DNA of 16,196 bases from Propionibacteriaceae bacterium (GTDB taxonomy: Bacteria; Actinomycetota; Actinomycetes; Propionibacteriales; Propionibacteriaceae). The notes below the pieces were generated by a model, which was not told the origin of the DNA, ran no database searches, and saw nothing but the letters and a program-made list of their open reading frames with translations. The DNA is taken from assembly GCA_030538175.1 (NCBI GenBank), contig JAUNUL010000023.1, positions 1 to 16,196 on the forward strand, read 5' to 3'. Numbering within the stretch: the stretch's first letter is position 1; each line of letters starts with the position of its first letter. Shown piece by piece: positions 1 to 8,438 of this stretch. The position numbers and the translations under genes are program-made.

Positions 1-1919
1 GCAACGGCAAGATCATCCAGGAGCTCGAGTCGTTCTTCCGCGGCGCCGGCTGGAATGTGATCAAGGTGCTGTGGGGCCGCGACTGGGATCCGCTGCTGGC
101 CCAGGACACCGACGGCACACTCGTGCACAAGATGAACAGCACCCCGGACGGCCAGTTCCAGACCTACACCGCAGAGTCGGGGGCGTACATCCGGGAGCAC
201 TTCTTCGGCGATCCCCGGCTGACGAAGATGATCGAGGGGATGACCGACGAAGACCTGCAGCGCCTGTCGCGTGGTGGCCATGATTATCGGAAGGTGTACG
301 CGGCCTTCCAGGCTGCGGCCAATCATCACGGTCAGCCGACGGTCATCCTCGCCCAGACCGTGAAGGGCTGGACGATCGAATCGTTCGAGGCCAAGAACGC
401 CACGCACCAGATGAAGAAACTGACCTCGAAGGACCTCAAGGCCTTCCGGGATCGCATCAAGATTCCCATCCCGGATGCGGACCTGGAGGACCCGAACAAC
501 CCTCCCTATTACCACCCGGGTGAGGATTCCGAGGTTATTCGGTATATGAAGCATCGCCGCCGCCAGCTCGGTGGCTTCGCACCGCGGCGGGCCGTGAAGC
601 CCCGGGAGTTGGCGCTGCCGAAGGACAAGCTCTATAAGCCGCTGCTCGTCTCCCCCGCCGAGGGCGAGAAGGTGCCAAAGATTGCGTCGACCCAGGCGTT
701 CGTGCGTCTGCTGCGCGATCTGATGCGGGACAAGGAATGGGGCGACCGGATTGTCCCGATCGCGCCGGACGAATACCGCACGTTCGGCATGGACTCCATG
801 TTCCCGACGAACAAGATCTATAACCCCAACGGGCAGATCTATGAATCGGTCGACCGGAAGCTGTTGTTGTCGTGGAAGGAGGCCACGAACGGCCAGCTCC
901 TCCATGAGGGCATTTCCGAGGCCGGCGGGCTCGGTTCGTTCACGGCAGCCGGGACGGCGTACGCGACGCACGGCGAGCCGATGATCCCGGTCTTCATGTT
1001 CTATTCGATGTTCGGGTTCCAGCGGGTCGGCGACTTCATCTGGGCCGCCACCGACCAGTTGGCCCGCGGCTTCCTGATCGGCGCGACCGCGGGTCGGACC
1101 ACGCTGACCGGTGAGGGGCTGCAGCACGCCGACGGACACTCGCCGCTGCTTGCCGCCTCGAATCCGGCGATCGTGCACTATGACCCGGCGTTCGGCTTCG
1201 AGATCGCCCACATCGTCAAGGACGGTCTGCGGCGGATGTATGGCTATGGCCTCGACGAGGCGAAGCCACACGGTGAGGACGTTATCTACTACATCACCGT
1301 CTATAACGAGCCCGTCGCGCAGCCGGGTCCGCCGGCGGATCTCGACGTCGACGGACTCCTCAAGGGCATGTATCTCTTCTCCCCCGCCCAGGGCAACAAG
1401 GACCAGGCGCAGGCACAGATCCTGGCGTCGGGCGTGGCAGTGCCGTGGGCACTCAAGGCCCAGCAGATGCTGCGCGACGAGTGGTCGGTGGATGCCGCGG
1501 TGTGGTCGGTGACGTCCTGGAACGAGCTGGCCCGCGAGGCGATGGCCGTCGAGGAGCGGAACTTCCGCCACCCGATGGAACCGAACAAGACGCCCTATGT
1601 CACCGAGTTGCTCGCCGACGCCAAGGGCCCCGTCATCGCCGTCAGCGACTATCAGCGCGCAGTGCAGGACCAGGTCCGGCCCTATGTGAAGCACGAGTGG
1701 CGTTCGCTCGGCACCGATGGGTTCGGGTTCTCCGACACACGTGCCGCGGCCCGTCGGTTCTTCATGGTGGACGCCGAGTCGATCGTCGTCAGCACTCTTG
1801 ATGCGCTGGCTCGGCAGGGGAACTATCGCGCGGAGGCTCCCGCCGAAGCGTTCCGTCGGTACAAGATCGACGATCCCCAGGCAGTCGGCCACGTCCAACA
1901 GGAGGGTGCGGGCGCGTGA
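1..1919 (+). CDS. aceE: Pyruvate dehydrogenase E1 component, 5'-truncated by window edge
   Basis: Thiamine-diphosphate E1 subunit that decarboxylates pyruvate and acetylates the lipoyl groups of E2 in the cytoplasmic pyruvate dehydrogenase complex. The reading frame is open from base 3 and begins [19 protein letters not shown], a conserved internal stretch of homodimeric AceE, so the gene starts upstream. About 638 residues are visible, against roughly 890-920 in the family. Visible landmarks are the active-site loop with THQMKK (His at 405-407), the [10 protein letters not shown] cofactor-pocket motif near 763-795, [10 protein letters not shown] near 900-930 and [12 protein letters not shown] near 1107-1143. 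The N-terminal His pair and the GDG...N Mg/ThDP motif lie off the window. The stop TGA overlaps the next start by 4 nt. No frameshift is seen in the visible part. The family call is near certain; in actinobacteria this E1 often works in a mixed PDH/ODH complex (known, not visible here). Confidence 0.97.
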   Translation, partial: NGKIIQELESFFRGAGWNVIKVLWGRDWDPLLAQDTDGTLVHKMNSTPDGQFQTYTAESGAYIREHFFGDPRLTKMIEGMTDEDLQRLSRGGHDYRKVYAAFQAAANHHGQPTVILAQTVKGWTIESFEAKNATHQMKKLTSKDLKAFRDRIKIPIPDADLEDPNNPPYYHPGEDSEVIRYMKHRRRQLGGFAPRRAVKPRELALPKDKLYKPLLVSPAEGEKVPKIASTQAFVRLLRDLMRDKEWGDRIVPIAPDEYRTFGMDSMFPTNKIYNPNGQIYESVDRKLLLSWKEATNGQLLHEGISEAGGLGSFTAAGTAYATHGEPMIPVFMFYSMFGFQRVGDFIWAATDQLARGFLIGATAGRTTLTGEGLQHADGHSPLLAASNPAIVHYDPAFGFEIAHIVKDGLRRMYGYGLDEAKPHGEDVIYYITVYNEPVAQPGPPADLDVDGLLKGMYLFSPAQGNKDQAQAQILASGVAVPWALKAQQMLRDEWSVDAAVWSVTSWNELAREAMAVEERNFRHPMEPNKTPYVTELLADAKGPVIAVSDYQRAVQDQVRPYVKHEWRSLGTDGFGFSDTRAAARRFFMVDAESIVVSTLDALARQGNYRAEAPAEAFRRYKIDDPQAVGHVQQEGAGA

Positions 1920-2272
1920 GCCAACCCCTCACCGCCGATCAGGAGCGGTTGCTCGCGGCCATCGTCGCGCTCGAGGCTGGGCGCACGTTTGATGGCAACG
2001 AGCCCGCCCTGAACCACGGGCTGATCAGCCAGCTCATCGGGATCGAGGGTGAACCCGGCGACGGGCCGTGGCAGGTGCGTCTCGTCGCCCGGGATGCCCC
2101 GCGGATCGCGCTCAGCGACGGCCCGCTGCTGGGGCGCTATTGGGTCGGAGTCGATCGCCAGGGCGAGATCGTCGTCCGCGTTCGGGATGGGCTGCTGGTC
2201 TCGATGGAGTACGCCTGGTCCGGCGCGGAGCCCACCGGTTGGCCGGAGCCCGGGGACATCGTCACCGACTGA
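1916..2272 (+). CDS. Small hypothetical protein translationally coupled to aceE
   Basis: A 118-aa acidic protein whose family I do not recognise. The GTG start sits in a GTGA overlap with the aceE stop, and AGGAGGG at 1900-1906 lies 9 nt upstream, so both start and coupling are well supported. There is no signal peptide or membrane helix. The N-terminal third is helical ([18 protein letters not shown]). The middle looks like beta strands ([18 protein letters not shown], then [20 protein letters not shown]). The C-terminus is W/P-rich ([18 protein letters not shown]). It lacks Cys and His clusters, so it is not an obvious metal-binding protein. Co-expression with aceE is inferred from the overlap. 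The role is unknown; a PDH-associated accessory or an unrelated housekeeping protein are both possible. Confidence 0.85.
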   Translation: MSQPLTADQERLLAAIVALEAGRTFDGNEPALNHGLISQLIGIEGEPGDGPWQVRLVARDAPRIALSDGPLLGRYWVGVDRQGEIVVRVRDGLLVSMEYAWSGAEPTGWPEPGDIVTD

Positions 2273-2328
2273 TCGATCCCAGACGGTCGCACCCTCGTGC
2301 TCGAAGCCGCCGAGCGATGCGCTCGATC

Positions 2329-2344
2329 AGCCTCTTCAGAGGCT
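2329..2344 (+). terminator. Weak hairpin after the aceE operon
   Basis: AGCCTCTTCAGAGGCT folds into a 6-bp stem with a TTCA loop, 56 nt after the stop of the 118-aa gene. The following bases (TGGTCTCGT) are only slightly T-rich, so terminator function is uncertain. The rest of 2273-2400 shows no gene. Confidence 0.25.
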
Positions 2345-2400
2345 TGGTCTCGTACTGCAGCACGAGGCGCACAGGCGCCGGCATGCCTAGGGTGAGCCAC

Positions 2401-3630
2401 ATGGAGAACCCCGGCGCCTCGTTCGACCGCCTGCTCATGTGGGCACGCCGTCATGTCGTGGCCGTCGACGTGGCGTGGGCGGTCGCCTGGACGGGGCTCG
2501 CGCTGCTGTTTCAGCCGCCGTTCGATATGACCCCGGCCATGGAGGCGTGGTGGCTCGCGCTCGCGGTGGCGATGGGTGTCGCGTTGACGATGCGGCGCAC
2601 CCGCCCGCGGCTGGTCATCGCCGCGCTCGGCGTGCTCATGGTCATCCATCTGCTCGTGCTCGATGTCTTCACCATGCTGTCGGTCATCGCGACGGGGGCG
2701 GCGGCGTACACAGCCCACGCCCTGCTGGGTCGACGCGAGCGACGGCTGGTCACGGCCGTCGTGGCGATGGGGACAACGTGGGCGGCGCTCAACTATGCCC
2801 AGGACATTGTGCAGTTGGCGTGGTGGCAGCGGTGGCCGGTGGTGCTGGTGCATTGGTTGATCGTCGCGGTGTTCTGTCTGCTCGGGGCGCTGGCCCGCAA
2901 GCGTCGGGAAGAGCTCGCCCGGGCCGTGGAGCGGGCTGAGTTGGTCGCCCAGGGTCAGGCCCAGGAAGTACGCCTGGCCACCCTCGGCGAGCGCACGCAT
3001 ATCGCCCGGGAGATGCACGACATCGTCGCCCACTCACTCGGGGTGATCATCGCCCAGGCCGACGGCGGCAGGTACGCCGCAGCCGCCGACCCCGCCGCGG
3101 CCGTCCGGTCGCTGGAGACGATCGCGAACCTGGGGCGTACGTCCCTGGCGGAGATGCGGGAGCTCCTCAGCGTGCTCCGCCACGACGACACCCGGGACTT
3201 CGTGCCGGCCCCATCCCTGGCGGACCTCGACGAGCTGGCGGAGGACTATCGCAAGGCTGGGCTGCGCGTACGCCTCACCGAGACCGGCACCCCGGTCCCC
3301 CTGCCGGACACGATGGCGCTGACGGTCTATCGGGTCGTGCAGGAGTCGCTCGCGAACGCCCTCAAGCATGGCGGGCGGACGACTGTGGACGTCCGCCTCA
3401 CCTGGCCGGACGGTCCCCCACACGCACTCGTCATCACCGCCCGGAACCCCCTGGCGGACCCGAACCCCGGCGCTGATCTCGATCGCGAAGCCAGTCCGCC
3501 AGGCCACGGCCTGGTCGGCATGCGCGAGCGCGTGACCCTGCACGGCGGGACCCTGACGGTCGGTCCAGAGAGCGGGCTCTGGCACGTGCGCGCGGAGATC
3601 CCGCTTGCCTCTGAACGACCGGGGTCCTAG
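2401..3630 (+). CDS. NarL-family sensor histidine kinase (no adjacent regulator)
   Basis: A 409-aa membrane sensor kinase that should autophosphorylate on His and pass phosphate to a LuxR-type response regulator. Residues about 22-163 hold five or six hydrophobic helices with short loops, so it has no large extracellular sensor domain. A coiled region (165-200) leads to the HisKA_3 dimerisation domain with REMHDIVAHSLGV; the phospho-acceptor is His206. The ATPase domain shows an N-box QESLANALKHG (314-324) and a G-box GHGLVGMRERV (368-378). The ATG at 2401 is chosen because the preceding GGGTGAG lies 4 nt away; ATG 2383 (adding MPRVSH) is an alternative, and the longer open frame upstream is not kinase-like. 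Kinases of this type are usually followed at once by their regulator gene; here the stop codon directly abuts the stop of the convergent hsdR. The partner is either elsewhere or lost. Confidence 0.93.
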   Translation: MENPGASFDRLLMWARRHVVAVDVAWAVAWTGLALLFQPPFDMTPAMEAWWLALAVAMGVALTMRRTRPRLVIAALGVLMVIHLLVLDVFTMLSVIATGAAAYTAHALLGRRERRLVTAVVAMGTTWAALNYAQDIVQLAWWQRWPVVLVHWLIVAVFCLLGALARKRREELARAVERAELVAQGQAQEVRLATLGERTHIAREMHDIVAHSLGVIIAQADGGRYAAAADPAAAVRSLETIANLGRTSLAEMRELLSVLRHDDTRDFVPAPSLADLDELAEDYRKAGLRVRLTETGTPVPLPDTMALTVYRVVQESLANALKHGGRTTVDVRLTWPDGPPHALVITARNPLADPNPGADLDREASPPGHGLVGMRERVTLHGGTLTVGPESGLWHVRAEIPLASERPGS

Positions 3631-6600
3631 TCACGTCTGGCTGGCGTACTGGGGAGCGAGCACCTCCATCTGCTCGATCACCAACTTGACGGCCTCGGGC
3701 TGTTTGTCCGGTGGGTACTTGTATCGGCGCAGCAGCCGCCTGATGGCGGAACGCAGCTTGGCCTGGACGCCCTCGCGGCGGGTCCAGTCGGTCCTCGTGT
3801 CGCGCTGCATGACGCCCACGAGCTCGCGGGCGATCTGGGCGAGCACGTCCTCGCCCTGTTCGAGGACGGCGGATTCGTTCTGACTGACCGCGTCATAGAA
3901 CGCGAGTTCGTCGTGGGTCAGCGGCGGGGTGAACCGGTTGCCGCGCTGGGCTTCGGCGGTGACCTCCTCGGCGAGTTTGGCGAGCTCGGCGAGGACTTCG
4001 GCCATGGTGAGTTGCTGGTTGGTGTACCGCCGCATCAGGTCGCCGATGCGTTCGCTGAACGTCTTGCGCCGGACAACGTTGTTGGTGGTCGCCCGCGTCG
4101 CCTCCTCGACGAGCATGTCGCGGATCGCCTCGATGGCCAGGTGGATGTTGTCGGATTTCCCGGCCGCCGCGAAGGCTTTCGCGTTCAGCTTGCGCAGGTC
4201 CGGCAGCGGGATGCCGGCGACCTTGTAGATGTCGGTGATGTCCCCCGCGCTGGTGGCTTCGGCCATTGCGCCGCGCAGCGTACGCACGATCTCCTCGGGG
4301 ATCGGTTGGCCGTTCGCCTTGCGTTCGGCGGCGTCATATTTCGCCATCCAGACGCGGACCTCTTCGAAGAAGCGGGCGTCCGCGCGCAGGTCCGCGAGGG
4401 TTTCCGAACCGCTCGCGATCGCCCACATGCGACTCAGCTGGGAGGAGAGTTTGCGATACCGATCCCCTAGCGTGTCCTCGCCCTCGGCGACCTGGTTGCC
4501 GGGGGTGTTGGGGCTGCGAAGGTGCTCGACTGCTCCCCCGAGGGCCCTCAGCAGGCGGTTGGGGGCGTTGGTGAGCAGCAGCGTTCGCCAGTCGAAGCCC
4601 TGCAGCAGGGCACCCAGCCGGGTGATCAGGTCCCGGGTGACCGCGGCGGCCTCGTCGAGGTCACGGCCGAGTGGCTTGCTCTGCTGGTCGCTCGGGCTGT
4701 ATTCCAGCAGCGCTTCCCGCAGGTTGTCGGCGAGCGGGGCGTACCCGATCATGAGCCCGTCCTGCTTGCCGCGGAAGGTCCGGTTGACGCGCGCGAGGGT
4801 CTGCATGAGCAGGGCACCCTTGAGCGGGCGGTCGAGGAACAGGGTGTGCAGGGGCGGTGCGTCGAAGCCGGTCAGCATCATGTCCTTGACGATGACCAGC
4901 TCGAGCGGGTCGGTGACGTCTTTGAGCCGGTTCTTGATGACCTTGTTCTCGGAGTCGCGGCGGACGTGGTCCTGGATGGGTGGGCCGTCGGAGGCGTTGC
5001 CGGAATAGACGACCTTGATGGCGCCGGTGGTGATGTCGTCGGTGTGCCACTCGGGGCGCAGGGCGACGATTTCGGCGTACAGGTCCGCGCAGATAGCGCG
5101 GGTCGCGCAGACGATCATGGCCTTGCCGTAGGGCGTGGCCGTGTCGGTCGGGTCGGTGGGTTGGAGGGCTTCTGCCACGGCCGTACGCCGCAGTTCCCAC
5201 TGCTCGACGATGTCCTTGGCGAGCGCCTTGAGCCGGGCGGGGGCGCCGTAGATCGCGTTGATGACGGCGACGGATCGTTCGACCCGGTTGCGCTCGATGT
5301 CGTCGAGGCCGCGGGTCTCCTCGTCGGCGAGGGCATCGAGTTGTTCCTCGGTGACCTTGTCGGACAGCTTGACCTGGATGAGCCGGGGCTGGAAATAGAC
5401 GGGCACGGTGGCGCCGTCGGCGACGGCGCGGCTGAGGTCATAGATGTCGATGTAGTCGCCGAACACCTCGCGGGTGTTGCGCTCGGTGTCGCTGATCGGG
5501 GTGCCGGTGAAGGCGATGAGGGTGGCGTTGGGCAGCGCGTCCTTGAGGTGGCGGGCGTACCCATCCAAGTCGTCGTAGTGACTGCGGTGGGCCTCGTCGA
5601 CGATGACGATGACGTTGCGGCGGTCGGTGAGCAGCGGGTGGTCGAGGCCGGCGTCGCGTTCGTCCTGTTCGCGGCCGAACTTCTGCAGGGTGGTGAAGAT
5701 GATGCCGCCGGAGTTGCGGGAGCTGAGCTCGGCGCGCAGCTCGGAGCGGCGTTTGATCTGCAACGGCTTCTCGGCGAGCAGCGTGGACCGGTTGAACGTT
5801 TCGAACAGCTGGCCGTCGAGTTCTTTGCGGTCGGTGATCACGACGATCGTCGGGTTGAACATGCCGGGGTGGGTGACGATCAGGTTGGCGTACAGCTCCA
5901 TTTCCATGGACTTGCCCGAGCCCTGGGTGTGCCAGACGACGCCGGCTTTGCCGTTGGATTCCATGGCGCGCAGGGTGCTGTTGACGGCCTTGCGGACGGC
6001 GAAGAACTGGTGCGGTTTGGCGATCCGTTTGATGAGGCCTGCGTCCGTGGCGTCGAAGGCCGTGTAGTGCGCGACGATCGGGATGAAGCGCTCCGGATCG
6101 AACAGGCCGAACGTCAGGATCTCGAGCTCGGGGTTCTCGGCGCTGATCTCGACGGGCTGTCCCTGGTCGTCGACATTCCACGGTGAATAGTGGTTGAGGG
6201 GCGTGAACGGTGTCCCGTACTGCGCGAAGATCCCATCGCTGATCACCGTCGCCACGACCGTGCGGAACGCCATCGGGAATTCGCGGCGATAGGTGTCGAG
6301 TTGGGCATGCGCCTTCGCCACAGTCGCCTGCTTGTTGCCGGCCTGCTTGAGCTCCACGATCGCCAGCGGCAGACCGTTGACATAGAGCACGGCGTCGAGG
6401 CGGCGGTAGTGCTTGTTGTCCTTGAGCCGCACCTGCCGGATCGCGTGATAGGTGTTCTCCTCCGGATGGAGCGAGATGAGCCGGAGCGTCGGGGTCTCCT
6501 CCCGGCCGCTCGTGTCCGTGTACGTCAGCCCCCGGAACCCGTGCACCAGATGGTCATGGAACGCCTTATTCTCGGTGAGGGCGTCCTGCGAGCGCGGCTG

Positions 6601-6804
6601 GAGAATGTCGGCCAGGGCTTGGAGGAGATATTGATCGGGTACGCCCGGGTTCAGCCTCCGCAGCGCCATCAGGAAGTCCTCCTGATGCACCAGATCGGCG
6701 AGCGACGGACGCTGGGCCTCGAACTCGCTGCCTGTCCTGGGACGCCAATCGAGGTCGGCCAGCCATTCGAGCATGGCGTCTTCCCATTGGGATTCGGTGA
6801 TCAC
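3631..6804 (-). CDS. hsdR: Type I restriction enzyme R subunit (HsdR)
   Basis: A 1057-aa motor and nuclease subunit of a Type I restriction-modification complex. It translocates DNA with ATP and cuts when HsdS meets unmethylated targets. The N-terminal PD-(D/E)xK nuclease has Asp137 (RLDAVLYV) and Glu151-Lys153 (IVELKQ). The superfamily 2 helicase motifs follow: Walker A TQGSGKS (293-299), DEAH (403-406), FTGTP (432-436), MMLTGFDAP (642-650) and QTLARVNR (668-675), then a long helical C-terminus that binds HsdM/HsdS. All key residues and the full family length are present. The GTG start overlaps the abiEii stop as GTGA, with AAAGG about 6 nt upstream. It is not next to hsdM/hsdS but is the last gene of the AAA-abiE block, so its expression probably depends on that promoter. 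Its stop codon directly abuts the stop of the convergent histidine kinase gene. Confidence 0.97.
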   Translation of the reverse strand: MITESQWEDAMLEWLADLDWRPRTGSEFEAQRPSLADLVHQEDFLMALRRLNPGVPDQYLLQALADILQPRSQDALTENKAFHDHLVHGFRGLTYTDTSGREETPTLRLISLHPEENTYHAIRQVRLKDNKHYRRLDAVLYVNGLPLAIVELKQAGNKQATVAKAHAQLDTYRREFPMAFRTVVATVISDGIFAQYGTPFTPLNHYSPWNVDDQGQPVEISAENPELEILTFGLFDPERFIPIVAHYTAFDATDAGLIKRIAKPHQFFAVRKAVNSTLRAMESNGKAGVVWHTQGSGKSMEMELYANLIVTHPGMFNPTIVVITDRKELDGQLFETFNRSTLLAEKPLQIKRRSELRAELSSRNSGGIIFTTLQKFGREQDERDAGLDHPLLTDRRNVIVIVDEAHRSHYDDLDGYARHLKDALPNATLIAFTGTPISDTERNTREVFGDYIDIYDLSRAVADGATVPVYFQPRLIQVKLSDKVTEEQLDALADEETRGLDDIERNRVERSVAVINAIYGAPARLKALAKDIVEQWELRRTAVAEALQPTDPTDTATPYGKAMIVCATRAICADLYAEIVALRPEWHTDDITTGAIKVVYSGNASDGPPIQDHVRRDSENKVIKNRLKDVTDPLELVIVKDMMLTGFDAPPLHTLFLDRPLKGALLMQTLARVNRTFRGKQDGLMIGYAPLADNLREALLEYSPSDQQSKPLGRDLDEAAAVTRDLITRLGALLQGFDWRTLLLTNAPNRLLRALGGAVEHLRSPNTPGNQVAEGEDTLGDRYRKLSSQLSRMWAIASGSETLADLRADARFFEEVRVWMAKYDAAERKANGQPIPEEIVRTLRGAMAEATSAGDITDIYKVAGIPLPDLRKLNAKAFAAAGKSDNIHLAIEAIRDMLVEEATRATTNNVVRRKTFSERIGDLMRRYTNQQLTMAEVLAELAKLAEEVTAEAQRGNRFTPPLTHDELAFYDAVSQNESAVLEQGEDVLAQIARELVGVMQRDTRTDWTRREGVQAKLRSAIRRLLRRYKYPPDKQPEAVKLVIEQMEVLAPQYASQT

Positions 6805-7616
6805 AACTCGCCTTTCATGTCATTGGAGTCGAGATGACCGTCATCCAGGCGAGCAAGCAATTCGTCGCTGATGAGCGCTCCTGCGGAGTCGAGGTCGTAT
6901 CGATCCGGCCAACTGCGCACTAACGGCTCGAGGTCTTGTCTGAAGCTTGGGTCATTGAGTTTGCGATGCAGGTTCTCTCGTGCCCGGGCCGCAGTGAGCC
7001 CGACCGGCCGGTACGGCTCGAAAGCAGCGATCACGGCGAGTGGGTCCAGACCGAGATGATCCAGCGCCAGCCACATGTCGAACAGGTCCCGACCCTTCGA
7101 CCGCTGATAAAGCGCCCGGATCTTCGTCGCGATGAGCTCGGGCGTTTGGAACGTCAGGACCTGGGCGGTCCCGGACCACCAGGACGACTCCACACGATGC
7201 TCAAGGCGAATCGGTTGGAGAGCTGGCGAACGCTCGTGGGTGTTGACCTCGATCTTGAGCCGAAGGGGGACGCCCGTTTCGGCTGTCGTGCGCCAATAGA
7301 CCTTTGGATGCTGCCCGATGCGGGTCCTGACATCGAACCCAAGGCTGGTTCCTACGCGCGTGAGCGCCTGTGTCAGCGGAGCAATCCCGGCCGCGGAGGT
7401 CCGCACATAGTCGAGATCCTCACTGTAGCGATAGGCCCGATCGAGATGGAGTTTGTGCAGGGCCGTTCCACCCCGAAAGACGAGTTCAGAACTCAGGTAG
7501 TCATCGTCCGCGATCGCACAGATTGCCCGTGACAGAAGCAGATCCTGCTCGACCTGTTCTCTGGTCGACCAGTCTCGCTCGACACCCCAGGCCGTGATGG
7601 CGTTGGCGGGAATCAT
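6801..7616 (-). CDS. abiEii: AbiEii-type nucleotidyltransferase toxin
   Basis: A 271-aa protein of the AbiEii/MenT nucleotidyltransferase toxin family, the toxin of Type IV toxin-antitoxin and abortive-infection systems. Characterised relatives transfer nucleotides, in mycobacterial MenT proteins onto tRNA 3' ends. Motifs: FRGGTALHK (47-55), the metal-binding EDLD (66-69), KIEVN with the third acidic residue (121-125), and the family block ELIATKIRALYQRSKGRDLF with Lys165, Arg176, Asp177 and Asp180. All expected catalytic residues are present, so it should be active. The ATG at 7616 is chosen because it forms an ATGA overlap with the abiEi stop and begins MIPANAITAW, as family members do; the frame is open 13 codons further upstream. 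The stop overlaps hsdR by 4 nt. Target specificity cannot be read from the sequence. Confidence 0.93.
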   Translation of the reverse strand: MIPANAITAWGVERDWSTREQVEQDLLLSRAICAIADDDYLSSELVFRGGTALHKLHLDRAYRYSEDLDYVRTSAAGIAPLTQALTRVGTSLGFDVRTRIGQHPKVYWRTTAETGVPLRLKIEVNTHERSPALQPIRLEHRVESSWWSGTAQVLTFQTPELIATKIRALYQRSKGRDLFDMWLALDHLGLDPLAVIAAFEPYRPVGLTAARARENLHRKLNDPSFRQDLEPLVRSWPDRYDLDSAGALISDELLARLDDGHLDSNDMKGEL

Positions 7617-8410
7617 AGGTCGGGCTCGACTTTCCGATTCACATACACAAGCCACGCCTCGTCAACAGGACCCGAGGCCTGACCAAGTGGATCCAGCCTG
7701 GACGGCGTCGCGCCTGCTGCCTGAGCTGCTCTTCTGATCTGCTCCAGATCCTCGAAATCCCCGAACCGTTCCAGCAGGTATCCGATCCGACGAAGGGCTG
7801 CTGCGGGATACACGTCGGCCAACCGAACGACATCCTGCGCTCGGAACTGATCAAGTTCGGCCAGTTCGCAGATCACTGTGGCTGCGTTGTCGATGCCACC
7901 GGCGCGACGGATATCCGCCGCAATGTCCAGCGCTGTCGCGGCCACGGTGGAAACCTGCGCGGTCCCAGACCGGGTCGGGAACTGGGCTCGGGGGATCTGT
8001 TCGACATCACGTTGGGCGAACTCGAATCGGGTGCGCCCGACGGCCCTATCACGCACGTGACGGGTGACGGCTACCTGGAAGACCTGGGGCGCCTGATGAG
8101 CCGCACCATGAAGGGCGGCCGCCGAAAGCCACCCAACGTAGTAGTCCACGTCGAGGTAACCCATCATGGCGTCGATGATTTCCAATCCTGGCGGCGCTCC
8201 CCAGGTTCGATACTCCGGCGGAACCGGCACCCAGAGGCCCCGCACCGGCATGATCCATTCGTTGCGCCGAGCTGGTGCGTTCAGGCGCCGACGGACCTGG
8301 TCCGCGGGAACCTGCAACAGCTCGGCTAGGTCACCGACCGTGAACGCCGATCGGCCGTGCGCCAGCGCCCAGTCCGCAGACTCGGATGCCCGAACAGCTA
8401 CTCTCTCCAT
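7613..8410 (-). CDS. abiEi: AbiEi-type antitoxin and transcriptional repressor
   Basis: A 265-aa antitoxin of the AbiE system. The N-terminal part (about 15-65; FTVGDLAELLQVPADQVRRR, then WIMPVRGLWVPV) is the winged-helix DNA-binding domain. The middle and C-terminal parts (YYVGWLSAAALHGAAHQ, then VFQVAVTRHVRDRAVGRTR) match the AbiEi antitoxin fold. Known AbiEi proteins repress their own operon by binding inverted repeats and neutralise AbiEii without a stable complex (Type IV). ATG 8410 is preferred. The longest frame begins at TTG 8446, which would put the palindrome 8420-8438 inside the gene and overlap the ATPase by 25 nt. There is no strong Shine-Dalgarno before ATG 8410, so translation may be coupled to the ATPase gene or leaderless from a local promoter; the start remains the least certain point. 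It overlaps abiEii by 4 nt. Confidence 0.9.
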   Translation of the reverse strand: MERVAVRASESADWALAHGRSAFTVGDLAELLQVPADQVRRRLNAPARRNEWIMPVRGLWVPVPPEYRTWGAPPGLEIIDAMMGYLDVDYYVGWLSAAALHGAAHQAPQVFQVAVTRHVRDRAVGRTRFEFAQRDVEQIPRAQFPTRSGTAQVSTVAATALDIAADIRRAGGIDNAATVICELAELDQFRAQDVVRLADVYPAAALRRIGYLLERFGDFEDLEQIRRAAQAAGATPSRLDPLGQASGPVDEAWLVYVNRKVEPDL

Positions 8411-8419
8411 ATTCACAAT

Positions 8420-8438
8420 CGTCACAGAATCTGTGACG
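8420..8438. promoter_or_regulatory. Palindromic operator candidate upstream of abiEi
   Basis: CGTCACAGAATCTGTGACG is a perfect inverted repeat with 9-bp arms around one central base. It begins 10 bases upstream of the abiEi ATG and covers the stop codon of the ATPase gene. Its outer form CGTCA-N9-TGACG recurs at 9653-9671. Binding by AbiEi is inferred from family knowledge. A weak promoter, TTGCAG-N17-GACGAT on the minus strand (3/6 matches in each box), would place the palindrome in its spacer. Confidence 0.6.

Noticed and set aside
2137..3033. 298-codon minus-strand frame over the histidine kinase
   Set aside because: His/Arg/Pro-rich shadow of the membrane helices of the kinase gene.
4522..6186. 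554-codon open frame on the plus strand
   Set aside because: It is antisense to the motor core of hsdR, whose motifs are intact. Its translation is rich in Gly/Val/Asp/Glu with no domain, as expected for a shadow frame in high-GC DNA.
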